This document shows, one piece after another, positions 1 through 13,936 of a stretch of DNA of 64,000 nt. The notes beneath the pieces are model-generated. The model searched no databases and was not told where the DNA came from. It worked only from the letters and a program-made list of their open reading frames with translations. The position numbers and the translations under genes are program-made. Source of the stretch: Trileptium ribeirensis (Eukaryota > Nematoda > Enoplea > Enoplida > Thoracostomopsidae); the NCBI GenBank assembly GCA_030248225.1, contig JASANE010017582.1, forward strand, positions 49,229 to 113,228, given 5' to 3'. Positions within the stretch are counted from its first letter, which is position 1. Each line of letters starts with the position of its first letter.

Positions 1-3000
1 TTTTTCTAACGTACCGCCCCTCAGGGTTGTACGGTCGGTGCCCAGTTAAATATGTGACGCCGAGGGTTTAAAATAATTAATAGGTCAATTCCTGAATCAT
101 CAATTGAGGTGGATAAAATGTCTGAGTCTCGACTCGCAAGGCGATCGCATCAGGATCCGGTGCCACCAAATAAGAGGGGGTATAGGCACCGGCTAGGGGG
201 CTCCAACACTTCAGGGAGTAACATCGTGTCCTCTATGTGCACGTATGATCAATATTATGCGAAATCATGCGGGCAAGGGTTAATCTAAATTTAGACTATG
301 GCTCTATATTTTGGGATTTTTAAGCCTTTTATAAACTGCGTTCTTCTGTGCCAGTATTAAATGTATATGCTGTCCGTGATACTATCATATCCTACGGCCT
401 CCATACACGACGATGGTAATGGTCATGATCTAGAGACAAACCTTCCATGATATGGATAGGCATTTGTGATGTAAACGCCGTACAAAAATATGTATATTAA
501 ACTAATTTCTGTTTTATAGTTACCTTAAAAGCAGTTTTATGCTCGGTGACATTCTTCAAACTGAGTTCTTTTGTTTCAATTTTGCTCATTCGTTTTGTGA
601 ACTTGATCGTTTTGGAATCTTTGTCTAAATTTTGAAGCTCTAAGCCACACCGTGGAACTGTAATTCGTTGCATGGCTTCGTTGGAAACAATAAGCTCAGT
701 TGAACCATAATACCACTATTGACACAGTATGCGCAACATTTAAAAAATTATACGAAGAACACTGTTTTATTAACAGTTGTATATATCAGGAACGAATAAT
801 ACAATGATTTCCGGCGAATAATAAACTGTCGAGAGCTTAAAAATCGAAATTCGAGTTCTGCAGTTAGAAATTATTTTCTTTATTGTGTTAAACTTAAAAT
901 TTCTTCAAACTAAATTGCATATACACATGCATGAGGCCTGTTGACCCGAGGCATAGCGGGTGCTTCAGTGGTCAGCCGGTCGGTGGCAGGGATGTCGTAA
1001 GAGGGGGATAAATTTTTTGGGATTGCTTTTTTCGCAAAAAATTTTTTACGCACCACCGCCGCGAGGATACGGCCTACACTCAGGGTGGACCTGAATGGAG
1101 TAACTTAAAAGGGGATCGGGATCGCCCCGAGGGGTGTCCAAGCATCAGGGATGTAATCTGATATGAGCATTTACGATTTTAAGCTAAACACATATGTCTG
1201 AAAAGCTTTGTTAACCCAGGCCAGTGATAAATTATAGGCTCGACAGAATAGTGTTTGCTGCAACTATACTTCGTATTAGATTGCAAATTCTTTAATTACG
1301 AATTAACATTTTAGATAGTAGTTAATGCCTCAATGTAGCTACCTATATCGTTGTTAACAGACGGTATGAGGTTATTCCTACGCTAGGGCCACATTATAGA
1401 GGGTTTCGATGAATAAATATAAAAACAATTTGATTTGGAACAAAACTAGGGGTGTCTCGACCCCACTGCCTAAACGTGGGCTATATAATGGGAAAATGAA
1501 CCGCATCGCCCACATCCCGTCACCATAGGACGTTGTTGCTAAAAAACAACTTAGAGCGGGGGATTCAAGGCGGCAACTCGATCACTTAAGCTTAGTAGAT
1601 GGGCCATATAAGGACCTTAGGTTAGGTTTAGTTTATTGAGAACAGCATAACATGCATTTCATTTCCGCTCCTTTACAACGTAGTGTAGCATGGATGTCAG
1701 TATGCTCTTCTTCAAATGTTCATCACAAACTTTTGGTTAATTGTGATAAACGAGTAGATGTTGTCGCAGTAAAAATTTTTTCAAACAGGTCTCACTCGAA
1801 CTGAAATTATTCGGCCTATAAAACAAATGTCCTTTGACAAATATAATAAGTTGAAAAGAACAGCAGTTATAAAACTAAAACTGTTATAAAACTTAAAATC
1901 GGCTAGTTTTCAGGCCGACATAGATCGAAGCTTTCGTATTCTTCGAACTTGTGTCTAGGCGCTGAAATCTAGGTCGTATGAACGAATTAAACTTAAACTC
2001 TTATCTGCTCAAACACACCAAAAATAATTTATATTTAATTCTATAATCAAACTAAGTTAAATTAGAAGAATGTATATATATCACGCTTTGACAATTTCAA
2101 TACATATTTACACTGCTGATAATTGCTGGCATTTAAACCATTAATAACCGGAAAAAATGTCTGCTTTACTGGAAAAGCATTTTGGCAGCTTTCAATTTTC
2201 CTTCATACTGGATACCATTTTTCTTGTTAAAATTGCTCATTTTCCGTCTTCTCCCTGTTGTGTGGGAAAGCTTGTTTTGCTGACATATTTAAAGAGGGTA
2301 GTTGTATGCATTTTGGTACTAGCCCCACTTCTAATTAAAAATAATTGTCAGAAACGACAAAATTTACAGATAAAACTTAAAAAGGACACCGCACAGTCAC
2401 TTCAATACACCACCATCTGCCTTACAAGGATACCGTTGGCGTCACAACTATAGTAGTCCATTTATAGAAATTGACCAGCACTCTATCAGGTTCCCAATAA
2501 CGAATTCTAATTATTTTAGCTGTATGACTCAGGTCAATGATGTCTATGATCGGGTGGATGGAAAAGTCACTCGTTAAGTACTTATATATTACAGGTGTCC
2601 ATGGTCCTGTGTCTTAGGCGGTAAATGGCCGACGCGGGGGTAGAGCTCACCCCTTTTGCGTTTTAGCTAAAAAATTTCGGGTGTCCTAGGCGCGCGTCGG
2701 GGGGTGGGTACAGTGCGTTATGGTTGGTTCGACCATTAGACGACAACTCCCTTATCGACCACTGTATATATATACGAAAACTCCTGCTGTATAACAAAGC
2801 GACGGCGTCATCCACTCCTCCAACTTTTTGGCCAGCAGGAGGTACAGAGCGTTTAACTGATGCCAGCAAGGTCGTCCTCGCCACAGGTTATTTCGTCACA
2901 GCCCCCGGAGTGATGAAAGGGTGAGTCATCGCTGCCCGAACTCATTATTTCAGGGTCTAAAATTGTACGCTCTCAAAACTGAGTCATTGTTGTTGCTTCT

Positions 3001-6000
3001 GGGAGAGAACTCACGAACCCCTGCAATACATAATATAAATATCACAGTCGCCCAAGGCCCGGCGGCTTGCGCAGCAGCTTGCTCCGGTCAAGGTGTGGGC
3101 TGGGTAGTCGAAATATTTCTTTTGTCCCTTAATTTTTATCAACTGCCTCCTCATTATTTTCTAACTTGGCCCATAATTGCTAATTGCGAGCGACGCTATG
3201 CCGCCTCTAGGTCTGAACAGTCCGACGCTTACTGGGGTAACCCCAAAGTCCTTTATGGGCACCTATGATGAATATAGATATATAAATGTGCGTACACAGA
3301 GAGGTGCTACGCGTGGGTACGGGTCCCATTATTCTTCTCGAGCTGCCCATATCGTGTACCCCCTAGAAGCACACTGCCCATGAAGAGCAGTGAGACATAT
3401 ACTGTCAAAATGGCTGTGTTCAAATGCCACCAAGCTCTTCCGGCCCGGCAGGAACCATTAATGCCACTTCTCTCTTATCCACTAAAGATACCTACGATAT
3501 ACTGTACATGCTGTATATACTGCATCTAATGCACTTAATGCTCAATTAATGCTGCATAGCTATGTAGTTTTAAACATAATATACTTATAATTAGTATAAA
3601 TATTAAAGAAACCACTTTTGCATTAACGCATAATAATGTCATATACTATTATACAAATAAAAATACTAGTATAAACTCTGTGGAAACGATGACACTAACA
3701 TTTAAAATTTAATATTTTTACTATTCTTTGGCTTGTGGCTAGAAAATGGCTGTTCTGACACAGAATCAACTATATAACGACGGTGTACATTTATATATCT
3801 CAATTACACAATTCTGAAATTTGAAACCCATTTTAGAGATTTTGAATAATTAGACAATAGCGCGTGGCAACCACAAAGCAAAGTGCACATAGATAGATTC
3901 TAATATGTGCCGACTAAAAAGCAGTTGTTAAACTCAATAAAGCATGTCGAGATGAGGTAGTAATTTGCACTGTTGACCGCTATTTGAGAAAACTCCGCTC
4001 ACTAAAGTTACAAAGCAAAACAACCCAAAAATTCCTAGCAAGGCAGCCATGTCTATTCACCCGATCATCGCAGGCTAAGACACAGCACCATCCACGGGGA
4101 GATTAAAAAAACCTATCCGTAAAATTAACGCCTATAATTTTGCGAACTTTTAGTATAAAGAATGAAAATACCTAAATAGTTACAATGCTAAGTTTAGCAT
4201 TAATCTAGTGCCAAACTCCACACTAACCCGTTTCGCACAACCGAAGCAAGAACAGAGCACCTTTGTCTCATTTCCAACAAAAACTCTATTCCCGAGCAAC
4301 TTCATTAGCTGTAGCAGGAGGTTAATGCATTATTCACATTAGCATGAGGCTAACAATTTAAATAGTTGCTTTGACAGCGCTCTGTCAGAAAACTGATAGC
4401 TCTGTAAGAAAACTATGGCTGTCGAATGTTAAAGACAAAAGTTTCATGCTGCTTTTAATAGCAATTAAAATGCTATACTATACTATTCCGTTCTATACAT
4501 AGCTGTAGGAAACCAAGCTTTCTTATATATAACACAATTTATAGGTAATTGTCTCAGAGCGAACAGCAACAAACATGTTTCTGGCCGATACTTCGAGGCA
4601 CGTTTTCCAGTGCCGCTGGACGATGACAAAAATTTCTCTTTTTGCGAACACTAGTTTGCAAAACCATCTATATATTTTTGCGGGTACAGGTGTTACCGCA
4701 ATGTCTTGCAACCTCAATTCAATAGAACATAAAATAATGTACAACTTACGGTCTGTAGACTCAGATAGTGTTGCAAAAGTCAAATGACGCAAAGCGGCAG
4801 TACAAGCACATCAAAGAAAATGCCAGTGTTTACGAAAATACGTCAAAATTAATTGTGCGAGCAATTGGCATCCAGCTTCTCTCAAATCTGGATACAAACC
4901 TCCAAGATTCCCTATAAGATTATAGCTAGGAAAAAACCGTGCCCACAGGTTAAATACGGAATTGCTAATTTACGTGTTTCCCAAGCCTTTGCAAAAAGTA
5001 TACCGTTAGATTTGTTGCATATTTCATGAAAACGTGTATATCGGAAACCAAAATTTACCTGAGGGCATTATCAGGGGTCGCCGCCGAGACCCAAACCCTC
5101 CTTCTCCGTGGAGAGGACAGTCGTACTATCTATAAAACAATATAAGAAGATGATTTTCAACGACAATAATTAATTTGAAAAAATTAGCAACTTTGTCGCT
5201 ACAAAAAATTACCGCTTTGCATTAACATGGCATGCGTTCAGTAATGTTAACATAAATTAAACTTAACTATAAAATACTTCACAGAAAAAGACTTTGTTCG
5301 CCAGAAATATATCTCCGTATTTTGGAAACAGGACTAAGTAACCCACTATAACCCCGTAACGGAGTTAACATCGCCACAAATTAATACGGGGCCGAATGTC
5401 ATCCGCCCAACAACATAATTATTTTCCCAACCATTCCGCCGTTCTTCGAAGCCAAAATGGATATAGCGCGGTAACCGCATTCATGTACACCCTCGACGAC
5501 TACCGGGTAAGCCCAGAACGGGGCAGAGTAAACGGAGGCATAATATCGTCAAATCGTTCGCCGCTACAGTGACATTTGTTCCATCTTGAGCTCGAGTTTT
5601 CGATTGAAAAAGTCTAAGCTAATATCATCCAAGTGTTGATCGAAATCGACTAGATCGCGGTAGAGTTTTGCTTGAATCGCGGCCGATGCTACGGAAAGCG
5701 CATATTCTTCTTCGGCAAATGTTACTCTAAAACACCAATATTTACATAAATATCCTACCAAGGGGTACTACTAGTGTAATATCGACCCCGGCTATCGTAA
5801 CCTCAAGAGCGGACCTATTGGGTTCAAATTTTTGGGATTTAGGTCAGGCCCAGGAAATTACGGAGCGTAGCAAGCCGCAGGAGCGCTTTACAGGATGTGT
5901 TCTGATCCTTCTAGACGGGTTGCGTAAGTAGCCTAAGCAGTACTACCTTTGAGGTCGCTAGGGAGGTTGGCTCCGTCACATGCTCTCAGGCCAAAGAGAC

Positions 6001-9000
6001 CATACCACTATTCCGTATCCTCGTTCAACCGGGAAGTGTAATTAATTTGAAACAAAGTTTTCTTTTTTATTTTCCTGAACGCTTTATAATTTATTTAATT
6101 TAGCCAGTGGCCCACTAGGGTCCGACAATTCCCTAGGCGTTTACCTTCAGATTCGCGTGTGATTTCCTATTCTGGGTGTCCAGCGAAGGCTTTAATTCTG
6201 CGGTAAGTTTTTCCTATTGGTCGCACGAGTCGTACTTACACAATAATACAATTGAATTGAAATCGGCGAGTCACGCTAAGTTGTTTGCTTCTACAATCCG
6301 TGTGTCAAACCTAAACGTGGGGCGTTGATTGGGGTGACGGATTTCAAACCCCTTTTTAATATCTATCGCTACTAGGGTCAACAAAACACATGGACTTCTT
6401 GGGTTTGATTTAGCGTTTATTGATTAGTCAAAATCGCATATGGACAAGAACATACTGTACGGGCGAATACAATTGGTACAATGTCACTAGAATGGTACGC
6501 TAAGAAAATGAGTAGGTCGACAAACGGGGATGTGCGGAGTCATCGCCTTTTTTATCGAACTCTCACTGCTGATTCAAATTACGGCGTAGACTGCTAAGCC
6601 TTTTCTAATGACGGCTGCGCTCACCTTACTCATTTAAAGCGGGTCAGATCAAAAGCAAATACAGGTGAGTACCACGAAACGTAGAACGGTTAGTTATCGT
6701 GAGAGGCGTCATTCAACTAACTACTCGCTCGGTACTACGATTGCTACTAGGGGGTACTCCGACAAACAATAGGTTCAGGTAAGCGAAAGGCGGTAATACA
6801 ACGGGTGCAAATGATGTTTACGGGACGAAGCGTACAATGTGGGACTGCGGGCTGTGATCTTGCTCATCCTAATCACGGCTATGATACATCATATGTGGCT
6901 ATATATTTGTAATTGAGGTAACGTAGGGATTGGATTAACATACAACAAAAAAGTAATGGTACTTATCGACATAACAGTAAGTTTGGGAGGTGATCATCTG
7001 TACTACTCCTAAATTTTCTCCTTTTCGACAATGGTACGATGCTACTTTTCCTACTCGCATACATGCACACGGACCGTGACCATGAGTATAAGATAAAATT
7101 TTCTACCATATACAAAGATACGACAAGTTAAATTCGATCCGAAGTTCCTATAAAATCATCCTTCAGGAACGGTAATAAAGATACGAAATTCGAGCCTTGA
7201 TCTATGCTCGTCTGCACGTTAAATGACTACAAAAACTTTTCTGCGTGTATCAACAAGGGCCAATTTAGTGTCAAAATAGGCCGGGTAAGATATCTTCTAA
7301 ATGGCTTATAGGTCCCGATAAATTGAGGTTGAGACCGAATTTTCCAACTTTTCAGCTTTTCTTAACACGAAATTTACTACTAAATTTTGTACTGTGTCAT
7401 GTACATTAATTGTACTTTACTAACACTAGGCATTTTGATATTTTATTTTTGCTGCCAAATTTACACAGTTTTAGAAGACGCTGGATCGAGCCGAATCCAG
7501 GGAAAAGTGATAAATCGTCAATTTTAGGGTGAATCGGGGTTCACTCAGGACCTTCGTTCGCGCTTGGCTCAGCGGAACCATACTCTATACTCTTACCAAA
7601 AAAGTACGGCGATACTAGCGGTAAAGAAAAGAATCCCTATAATCTAAACTCTGAAGTGCAACTTAGGGTATTTTCGCTATCAATCTTAATTTGGGGTAAT
7701 TCGCTAATTTATTTAGCCTACTGCAGAGTTCGAAACGAACTCCTAGTAATCTTGACAAAGGTTGAAGGCGTTGCCTTAGTCTTCAACGTTCACTACTAAA
7801 GCGTTAAGTCAATGATCGATGTTATTCAATCAATCGGTAATGCTCCAAATTTGGATGCAGGTCTACTAGCTTACAAGTGCGTATATACTAATTGTATCGT
7901 TAAATTGGAACGAGGGATCATACTAATTTGACGGTTTGAGGTGAAATAAGGGCTGATGCGGGTCAACAATCGGTTGATAAAGTCATTGCTTCATGCTATG
8001 ACAGCTTTCCTAGTTAAGAATTAAATCCTTGATAAATGACAATACGCTTAAACGTGCAAGTAGGCCATTACCGCAGTAATAGCCGCTTTGGGGGCATTCT
8101 CAACTTCTACTAGTTCAACCAGTCTAACAAACTTGGTTTACTTAATTTTCTGTACTAATTTCCTATCTTGACTCAATTCATTAACGTGCAAGTTGTTCTA
8201 AAACGATCGGATCATTCACTATTGCTACTGCCCAAGGGTACTCATGTGGGACAAGGGACGAGCTTGGACGAGTCCCTAATTTACGACACAACGTATAATT
8301 TCTGAGTCCGGTTAATTGCTGCCAATTAGGTGACTATACATTATCATTGTACAAATTTCATGCCAACTTCAGGGCATACGGGCAGGGGTTAAAACTGTAT
8401 TCAGGTACCTACAAATTTGACTAAAACTAGAACTATACGTGGCGATGCCTCGTAGGTCATCGGCACAATCCTAAAAATACTAAAGTTTATGCTATTTTGC
8501 CTCGAAAACGGCTCTCGAAAAGAGCTCTTCTCGGTACTAGCATTTAAGTTGTGTTGCTAGCGGTTCCTACTCGACGAAACGAGTCCGTAAATGGCGGCCC
8601 CGGTTGTCGATACAACCGTAACAAATTTATTAACTGATTTCCACTCGGTTTGTATCCTTCTATGGCTCGGTTTCCTAGCTTTCGATCGAGATTTTGAGTC
8701 TAACTCGATGGGGCTGGGGAAAACATATAATTTTCAATATCTCTCAAATTTGCCAGCCTTTCCCGGCGAAATTTTGCACAGGGGCTGCGTTCGACCTTAT
8801 TTATCAATTTATTAGGACCGGGTCAAACGTCCTCACAAAAATGGATCCGTCGGGCCGAGGCCCGATAGACTCGATATCGCGGCTGGCGATGTCGATAACT
8901 TTGAAATACAGAAATGTTAACTCTCACAATGGGAGATATCAACGCTAGGAAAGTTAAATACTTTTCTTTTATCATCCAAAATACATGTAAAAGCAAGACC

Positions 9001-9170
9001 AAAACCTACTTACGAAAGAAGTACGATTTAAGTAATTCGAACTAAATCTGAGCAGCGGTTGCGTTGCTCGAGGTTGGGTTTCCCGTAACTTTTGAATGGG
9101 CCACGGCTTTGCCGGGCTTAATAGCGCAAATGGAAAGCCTAACGGGCCTCTAATTGTGCGATAAAAATCT
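1..9170. other. No recognisable gene; low-complexity intergenic DNA
   Basis: I see no protein family in any frame here. The open frames are at most about 115 codons, overlap each other on opposite strands, and lack conserved motifs or family-like composition. GC-rich islands occur near 960-1160 and 2620-2900. At 1011-1050 an A/T hairpin can form (AAATTTTTTG pairing with CAAAAAATTT). Frequent TACTAG and GGTACT words between 5.7 and 8.3 kb hint at very old tandem DNA, but I could not define a unit. Coding exons too short to see by eye could be missed. Confidence 0.6.
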
Positions 9171-9650
9171 CCAAAGTTCCTGGAGAGTATTTTGAGTTAT
9201 AAGTTTTAGGTAGGGGCGGACATTCGGGTTTATGATTCTTACTCAATATTATGACGTTTTTAGGTTGTATCGGTAAAGGACATCCTTACTAAGAAACCGC
9301 GAAAGTTTCACCAAAATTCCTGGAGGGAATCTAAGGATATTTCAAATTTACGTTTTTAGTGGAGGCAAGCCCTTTCAGGGTCGTCGGGTTTTTGATTCCA
9401 ATGGTATATTTGAAAGTTTTATGCACTAGATCACTAGATCGAGATCCGGGTAAAATTTTAGCCAAATCCCTGGAGTAACTTTTGAGATATGTTAGAATTT
9501 CACTCCAAATGAGCAGTCTCGCTCATAAGGCGTTCAGTCGGTATACCTAATTGCGGGTTGACAAGATTCTCAACTCAATTTAGGTATCTAGAACCTTATT
9601 GGCATCCTAATAAAACATCAACAAAGTTCCTGGGGTAAAAACTTTTGTCC
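9171..9650. repeat. Degenerate ~150 bp tandem repeat, about four units
   Basis: The phrase CCAAAGTTCCTGGAG or a close variant recurs at 9171, 9311, 9462 and 9621, giving spacings of 140, 151 and 159 bases. Each copy is followed by a similar T-rich stretch (TTTTGAGTTAT, GATATTTCAAAT, TTTTGAGATAT, ACTTTTGTC). The units have drifted heavily, with indels, so this is an old minisatellite rather than a young satellite. No open frame runs through it. Confidence 0.6.
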
Positions 9651-12399
9651 TATAACAAATAATTTGTCCTGTGTTACCAACTACTAAAATACCAAAATAA
9701 GCAGGCAAATTCGTGTTCAAAAAAATCGCAACCTGAGTAAAATTGTAAGTTAAAACCATTGATTAATACTTGACGAAAATAACATGACCAAGGATGATTC
9801 AGAGTTCTATTGCTAATGTTCAACCAAAATTTATTTTATTTAACCTCGGTCGGCTCAAAGACTACATTTTAAATCCTAACTCGACTCAGGGAATCATGTA
9901 AAAACGTATCTACACGCGACTGTCGCGTTTATGTGTACCTTAACTCATCGATCGATGGAGGTTCAGCATGACTTCGGCTAATGAACTAACTTGTATGTGC
10001 GGCTATTTACGGCTGAGGGTCTGCGGGACGAGCTAGGACGGGTGATACTAACATGTAGACAAAAGTATGGACAGGGAGTCCAGGGAGGTTTAAGCTCTTG
10101 GCTAACCGATACCAATCTCTCCGTCCTACCTTAACTACTCTCCGGACTAACCCTATCCAACACTAGCACTAATCAGTGGTAACGCTAAGCCTCCCTGTCC
10201 ACACTTATGTATTTGGGACCCTTCGATTCGACGTCCATCGCATGTCCATCCACTGCCAAAACCGAAAGCAGTAAAGCCAAAAAGAGAGAACAAATCCACA
10301 AAGTTAAACTGTAACTGTTGAAAAGCGACAGAGCGGTTTGCAAACCTACCGAACTCTGTGCTGCAGAAGTCAGACTGAACGCTCGAGAGCTCGTGTGATG
10401 CCGTTTAAATACTCAGATTTTCTGCCACTTTCCAAAATTAAAATAATTTATGGGGTCGTTAAAACTTTAAGAAAAGTGCTTGGTGGTCAACACTATTGGG
10501 ACTATTTGATCCCAAATTTAAATCTCTTAATCAAACTTTCTTATCGGTCCGAATTTCGCTAAATTTCGGACTGATTTTATATAAAATTTTATATAATTGG
10601 AAATGGTTTAATACTATTTTATATAAAGCTTCTACAAATTTATACCAAACTTTAAGGAAATTTCAAATAAGCTATAAACTTTCGTATATGAGCATTTGCT
10701 TAAGCCTGGCCTGAACCTTAATACTGGCCTGAACCTTCTCGATACAAAACTTACCGCCACTTCTAATATAACTGTATTAAGCTTGACGGGGTCAAGCTTA
10801 TTTGTTTAAGAACCACGCTGCTCGGTTCGTCCTGACAGTTTTAATACAACCTTCAAATTACATTTATATCAATACTCATTTTCGCCAACTGATAAAAACT
10901 GTACTAGACTTCACTGCTAACTTTATATAAAGTTTATTCTGCAGCTAATATGACATCAAAATTATTCGGTGACCTCAGTCGTGCTCGCTGTGTGCACACA
11001 ACAGTTCCAATGGACTGTTATTATGAACAAGCTAAGCGGTTAGCGTAAACAAAAGTTTCAGCGCTACTAACTCAATACAAAATTAATATTAGACTCCAAG
11101 TTACTGTTAAAAACTTCGTAAAACCTCGTATAAACTTTATATTAAGTTTGAACAATTTCAAGTTGTTTGGCAGGAATTTATAAACTAGCCCATTGTTAGC
11201 AGACACAGTATTAAGCTTGTGATAGAAACAGTTGTGCTCGGAAACAGCGTCCAAAGAAAAGAAACGCGCTTAAGTAAACAAACGAGGGATAGGAGGTAAA
11301 AAGACGGTGCAAAAAGGGCGCTGTTCCCTCGGCAATGGCCGAAGTGCCAAACGACGTTCGGATTCGGACTCAGTATGTCCGTCCGAACATTTTAATGGTC
11401 CATTTTTGGGCAATAAAAGACGATGGTAGGCTTTCGGGCGAGCCCATCACAAATTTTGTAGGAAATTAAGGTCCTCTAAATGGCTCCTGCGGGTTAGGGG
11501 TATGGTGTTATGGGGTTTTAGATATATATTCGTGTTAATTTTGACACGGGGAATCCAACAAGGGGTTACATGCCGGTCGGGGCGTTATTTCCGCGATTTT
11601 CACGGGATGGGGTACCTAAAAGTGGGCGCAGCGTGATCGGTCCAGGCTCAAAAGAAAGCCTGGATTTCAAGGAGTCTAAGATAACAATATCCTAGACACA
11701 GCTTTTTGTTAAGTATTCGTTGAGTTAATTAATTAAATGTGGTTTATTTGCTCTACATTATGCTTATTTCCTCATAGGTCCGTGGATCCTGGTCGGATTT
11801 TCACGAGACCGGTCGCATCAGATAGACCATTAAATTGTCTAATAGAAATATTGAGGGCTAAATTGACGATTTCTCGACGATTCCGGAGTTACGGGCCGGA
11901 GCCGCTACTTTTGATTCCAAAGTTCCGTACTTTTCCCTTTAATTTTCTCCTTTATCTTGACCAGCGAAAATGAACGCTGGTAACTGATAAAGTTTTAGTT
12001 ACTGCAGCTTACCAGTGTACTGCCTAATATTGAACACTGGTAAAATGATATTTCACTTTTCTTATGTATATTTTCAGGAAAATTGCACGGTTGCTTTTCG
12101 CTCTAGGACGGACAGCTCTAAATTTTTTGTGGTCCTCATTCGTGAGGACGGTCGTGACGGGTATGAAAATTCGTGATGGATTTCGCGGTCCTACCATGCG
12201 GGGTAGGGCTATTCCTATATATCGGGGCGGGCGGGGAGTCGTACCGCCTTATTCATTCGCGAATTGGGTATGTCAAGGGCGCGTTCTCTACCTATGAAAG
12301 TACTAGTCTATATGCGTAAAGATCCCTAACTTTTCCGTAAAAATCATTCTAACCGAACCAAGTTGTCCTCGATTACTCGTACCTCCCACCTACAAATTA
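9651..12399. other. Unassigned AT-rich stretch with small inverted repeats
   Basis: No protein family is recognisable. An imperfect fold-back pairs TATGGACAGGGAG near 10,068 with CTCCCTGTCCACA near 10,191. A perfect 10 bp hairpin with a 15-base loop is formed by TTACCAGTGT (12,009-12,018) and ACACTGGTAA (12,034-12,043). The same CTGGTAA word also occurs upstream near 11,975, so the region has short direct and inverted copies of one motif. The rest is A/T-rich drift. Confidence 0.5.
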
Positions 12400-12979
12400 C
12401 AAGGGTACGTAACCATAATTCTGAAAACATGAATGAAATACACATGAAGGTTACATCCAAATATCGACCTTTATGGCCATGATCAATACAATACAACGAC
12501 ATGAATACGGTACGACAATCATTGATAAATGGTTACAACTATACGTCCATAATCAAGGGTACAATACGAATACCGTAATCATAAAAACGGTATAGAATCA
12601 TAACAAAATATAGGCGCTTTTATGGCCTTAAGCATCACGAAAGTACGGTATGAACATGGTATAACGGTTATACATAAACGGTTAACAAGTACGATCCAAA
12701 TATACGACGGCAATGCGGCTGCCAAGTCGTATACACCCACGTAGAAATACATATGAATACCAACAACAATTACCATAATACACAAATACACGGTATGATC
12801 AGGATTATACGAACCAAATGCATAATACGTGCTTTTATGGCCATCAAAATGGTACAACAAAGATCAATGGTAATGGTAATATATATACATAATTCAAGTA
12901 CTCCAACAAAGCCTTTATGGCAATCAACAATATGGTTATAATAATAAGAAGATACAAGATACGTATACCAATAGGTGCC
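12400..12979. repeat. ~75 bp tandem array, left part (interrupted)
   Basis: The word TTTATGG, usually extended to TTTATGGCCAT, recurs at 12,470, 12,619, 12,834 and 12,914, and again at 13,539 beyond an inserted element. The spacings of 149, 215 and 80 are about 2x, 3x and 1x a unit near 72-80 bases. After removing the 551 bp insert and one 8 bp target copy, the last spacing is about 66. The units are rich in GGTATAC, TACGG and CATAAT words. It is a diverged minisatellite with no coding capacity. Confidence 0.6.
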
Positions 12980-13530
12980 GGGTCTTTTCTTTTAGCCCCC
13001 CAGCCCGAATTTGATCAATTTTGAAGATACAGAGCTGAGAGGCGAAAATATAACGCAGGCCATGCCGTTCTCGATATACTAAGCCTAAGTCTTAGTCTTA
13101 GCCTAAGCTAAGGTCCTTATATGAGACATACACTAAGCCGAAGCCTATGTCGGGGGCTGGCGCCCCCGAACCCTCTCTCTAAGCTGTTCTCTTTTCTAAC
13201 GTTATAACGTTGCCCCTTTGGGTTACTTGGGCTCCTCATAACTTTCTAACGGTGGCGAAGATTTATTCAATAAAATGCACACCAGTACATTTCTCTCATC
13301 AAACCGAGTCGAGCGGTACCCAACATGACCATATTCCGAAGAAAAAATTTTTGGCTTCCCAATGGGGTACCCACTGGGACCTCAAAAAATCGAAAAAAAA
13401 ATTTCAAGGGATGTGGGTAAAAGGAGTATTTTCTGAACCGCCTCAACGAGCTGAATCGATTGATACCAAAATTAGCTCTGTATCTTCAAAACTGACCAAA
13501 CTCGGGCTGGGGGGCTAAAAGAAAAGACCC
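12980..13530. mobile_element. 551 bp non-autonomous DNA element (MITE) with ~57 bp terminal inverted repeats
   Basis: The left end begins GGGTCTTTTCTTTTAGCCCC and continues as GAATTTGATCAATTTTGAAG; the right end carries the same sequence inverted, with only a few mismatches across about 57 bases. The flanks are TAGGTGCC (12,972-12,979) and TAGGTGTC (13,531-13,538), an 8 bp target duplication with one difference. Inside is a strong GC hairpin (GGGGGC TGGC GCCCCC at 13,152-13,167) and no transposase; the internal 102-codon open frame has no recognisable domain and runs through the right terminal repeat. An 8 bp duplication fits hAT, P or Merlin-like families, and I cannot choose among them from the ends. 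The element splits a ~75 bp tandem array, which supports the boundaries. Confidence 0.8.
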
Positions 13531-13625
13531 TAGGTGTCTTTATGGCCCTACAATCAACATATATATAGTACCGATGATTCGACGATTATCCATTCCTGAA
13601 ATGCTAATAACGATACCCATTTTGA
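13531..13625. repeat. ~75 bp tandem array, right part
   Basis: This continues the array that lies left of the 551 bp insertion. CTTTATGGCCCTACAATCAA here matches the CTTTATGGCAATCAACAATA unit at 12,912. The array then decays into unrelated sequence. Confidence 0.5.
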
Positions 13626-13936
13626 TCAAAAAAACTGTCGGCGGTGCAGGCCGAAATATGACGAAAATCCTTATTCCTAGCGAGGTTAACGAGCGTAAAG
13701 ATTCATGATTTGTAACACGTATATATTATCTATAAATAGGGTAACAACAGGGTCTTCGGTCGGTTCGTATGTGCGGGAAAAAATCGGCTTATGTATTCGC
13801 TTGCACAAAAGATCATTAGTTGGTTCCAATTGTATACACGTGCGTATTTCGATGCAACGGTTGGTGTCGTACCCAGTTGGGTCATCTCCGTTAGGTATTC
13901 TAAGTTGGGGAGACATCCGTAACTAAATTCAAAAAC

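Noticed and set aside
10060..10212. Possible small element with CAGGGAG...CTCCCTG ends.
   Set aside because: The inverted similarity continues outside the supposed ends and there is no target duplication, so it is at most a weak fold-back.
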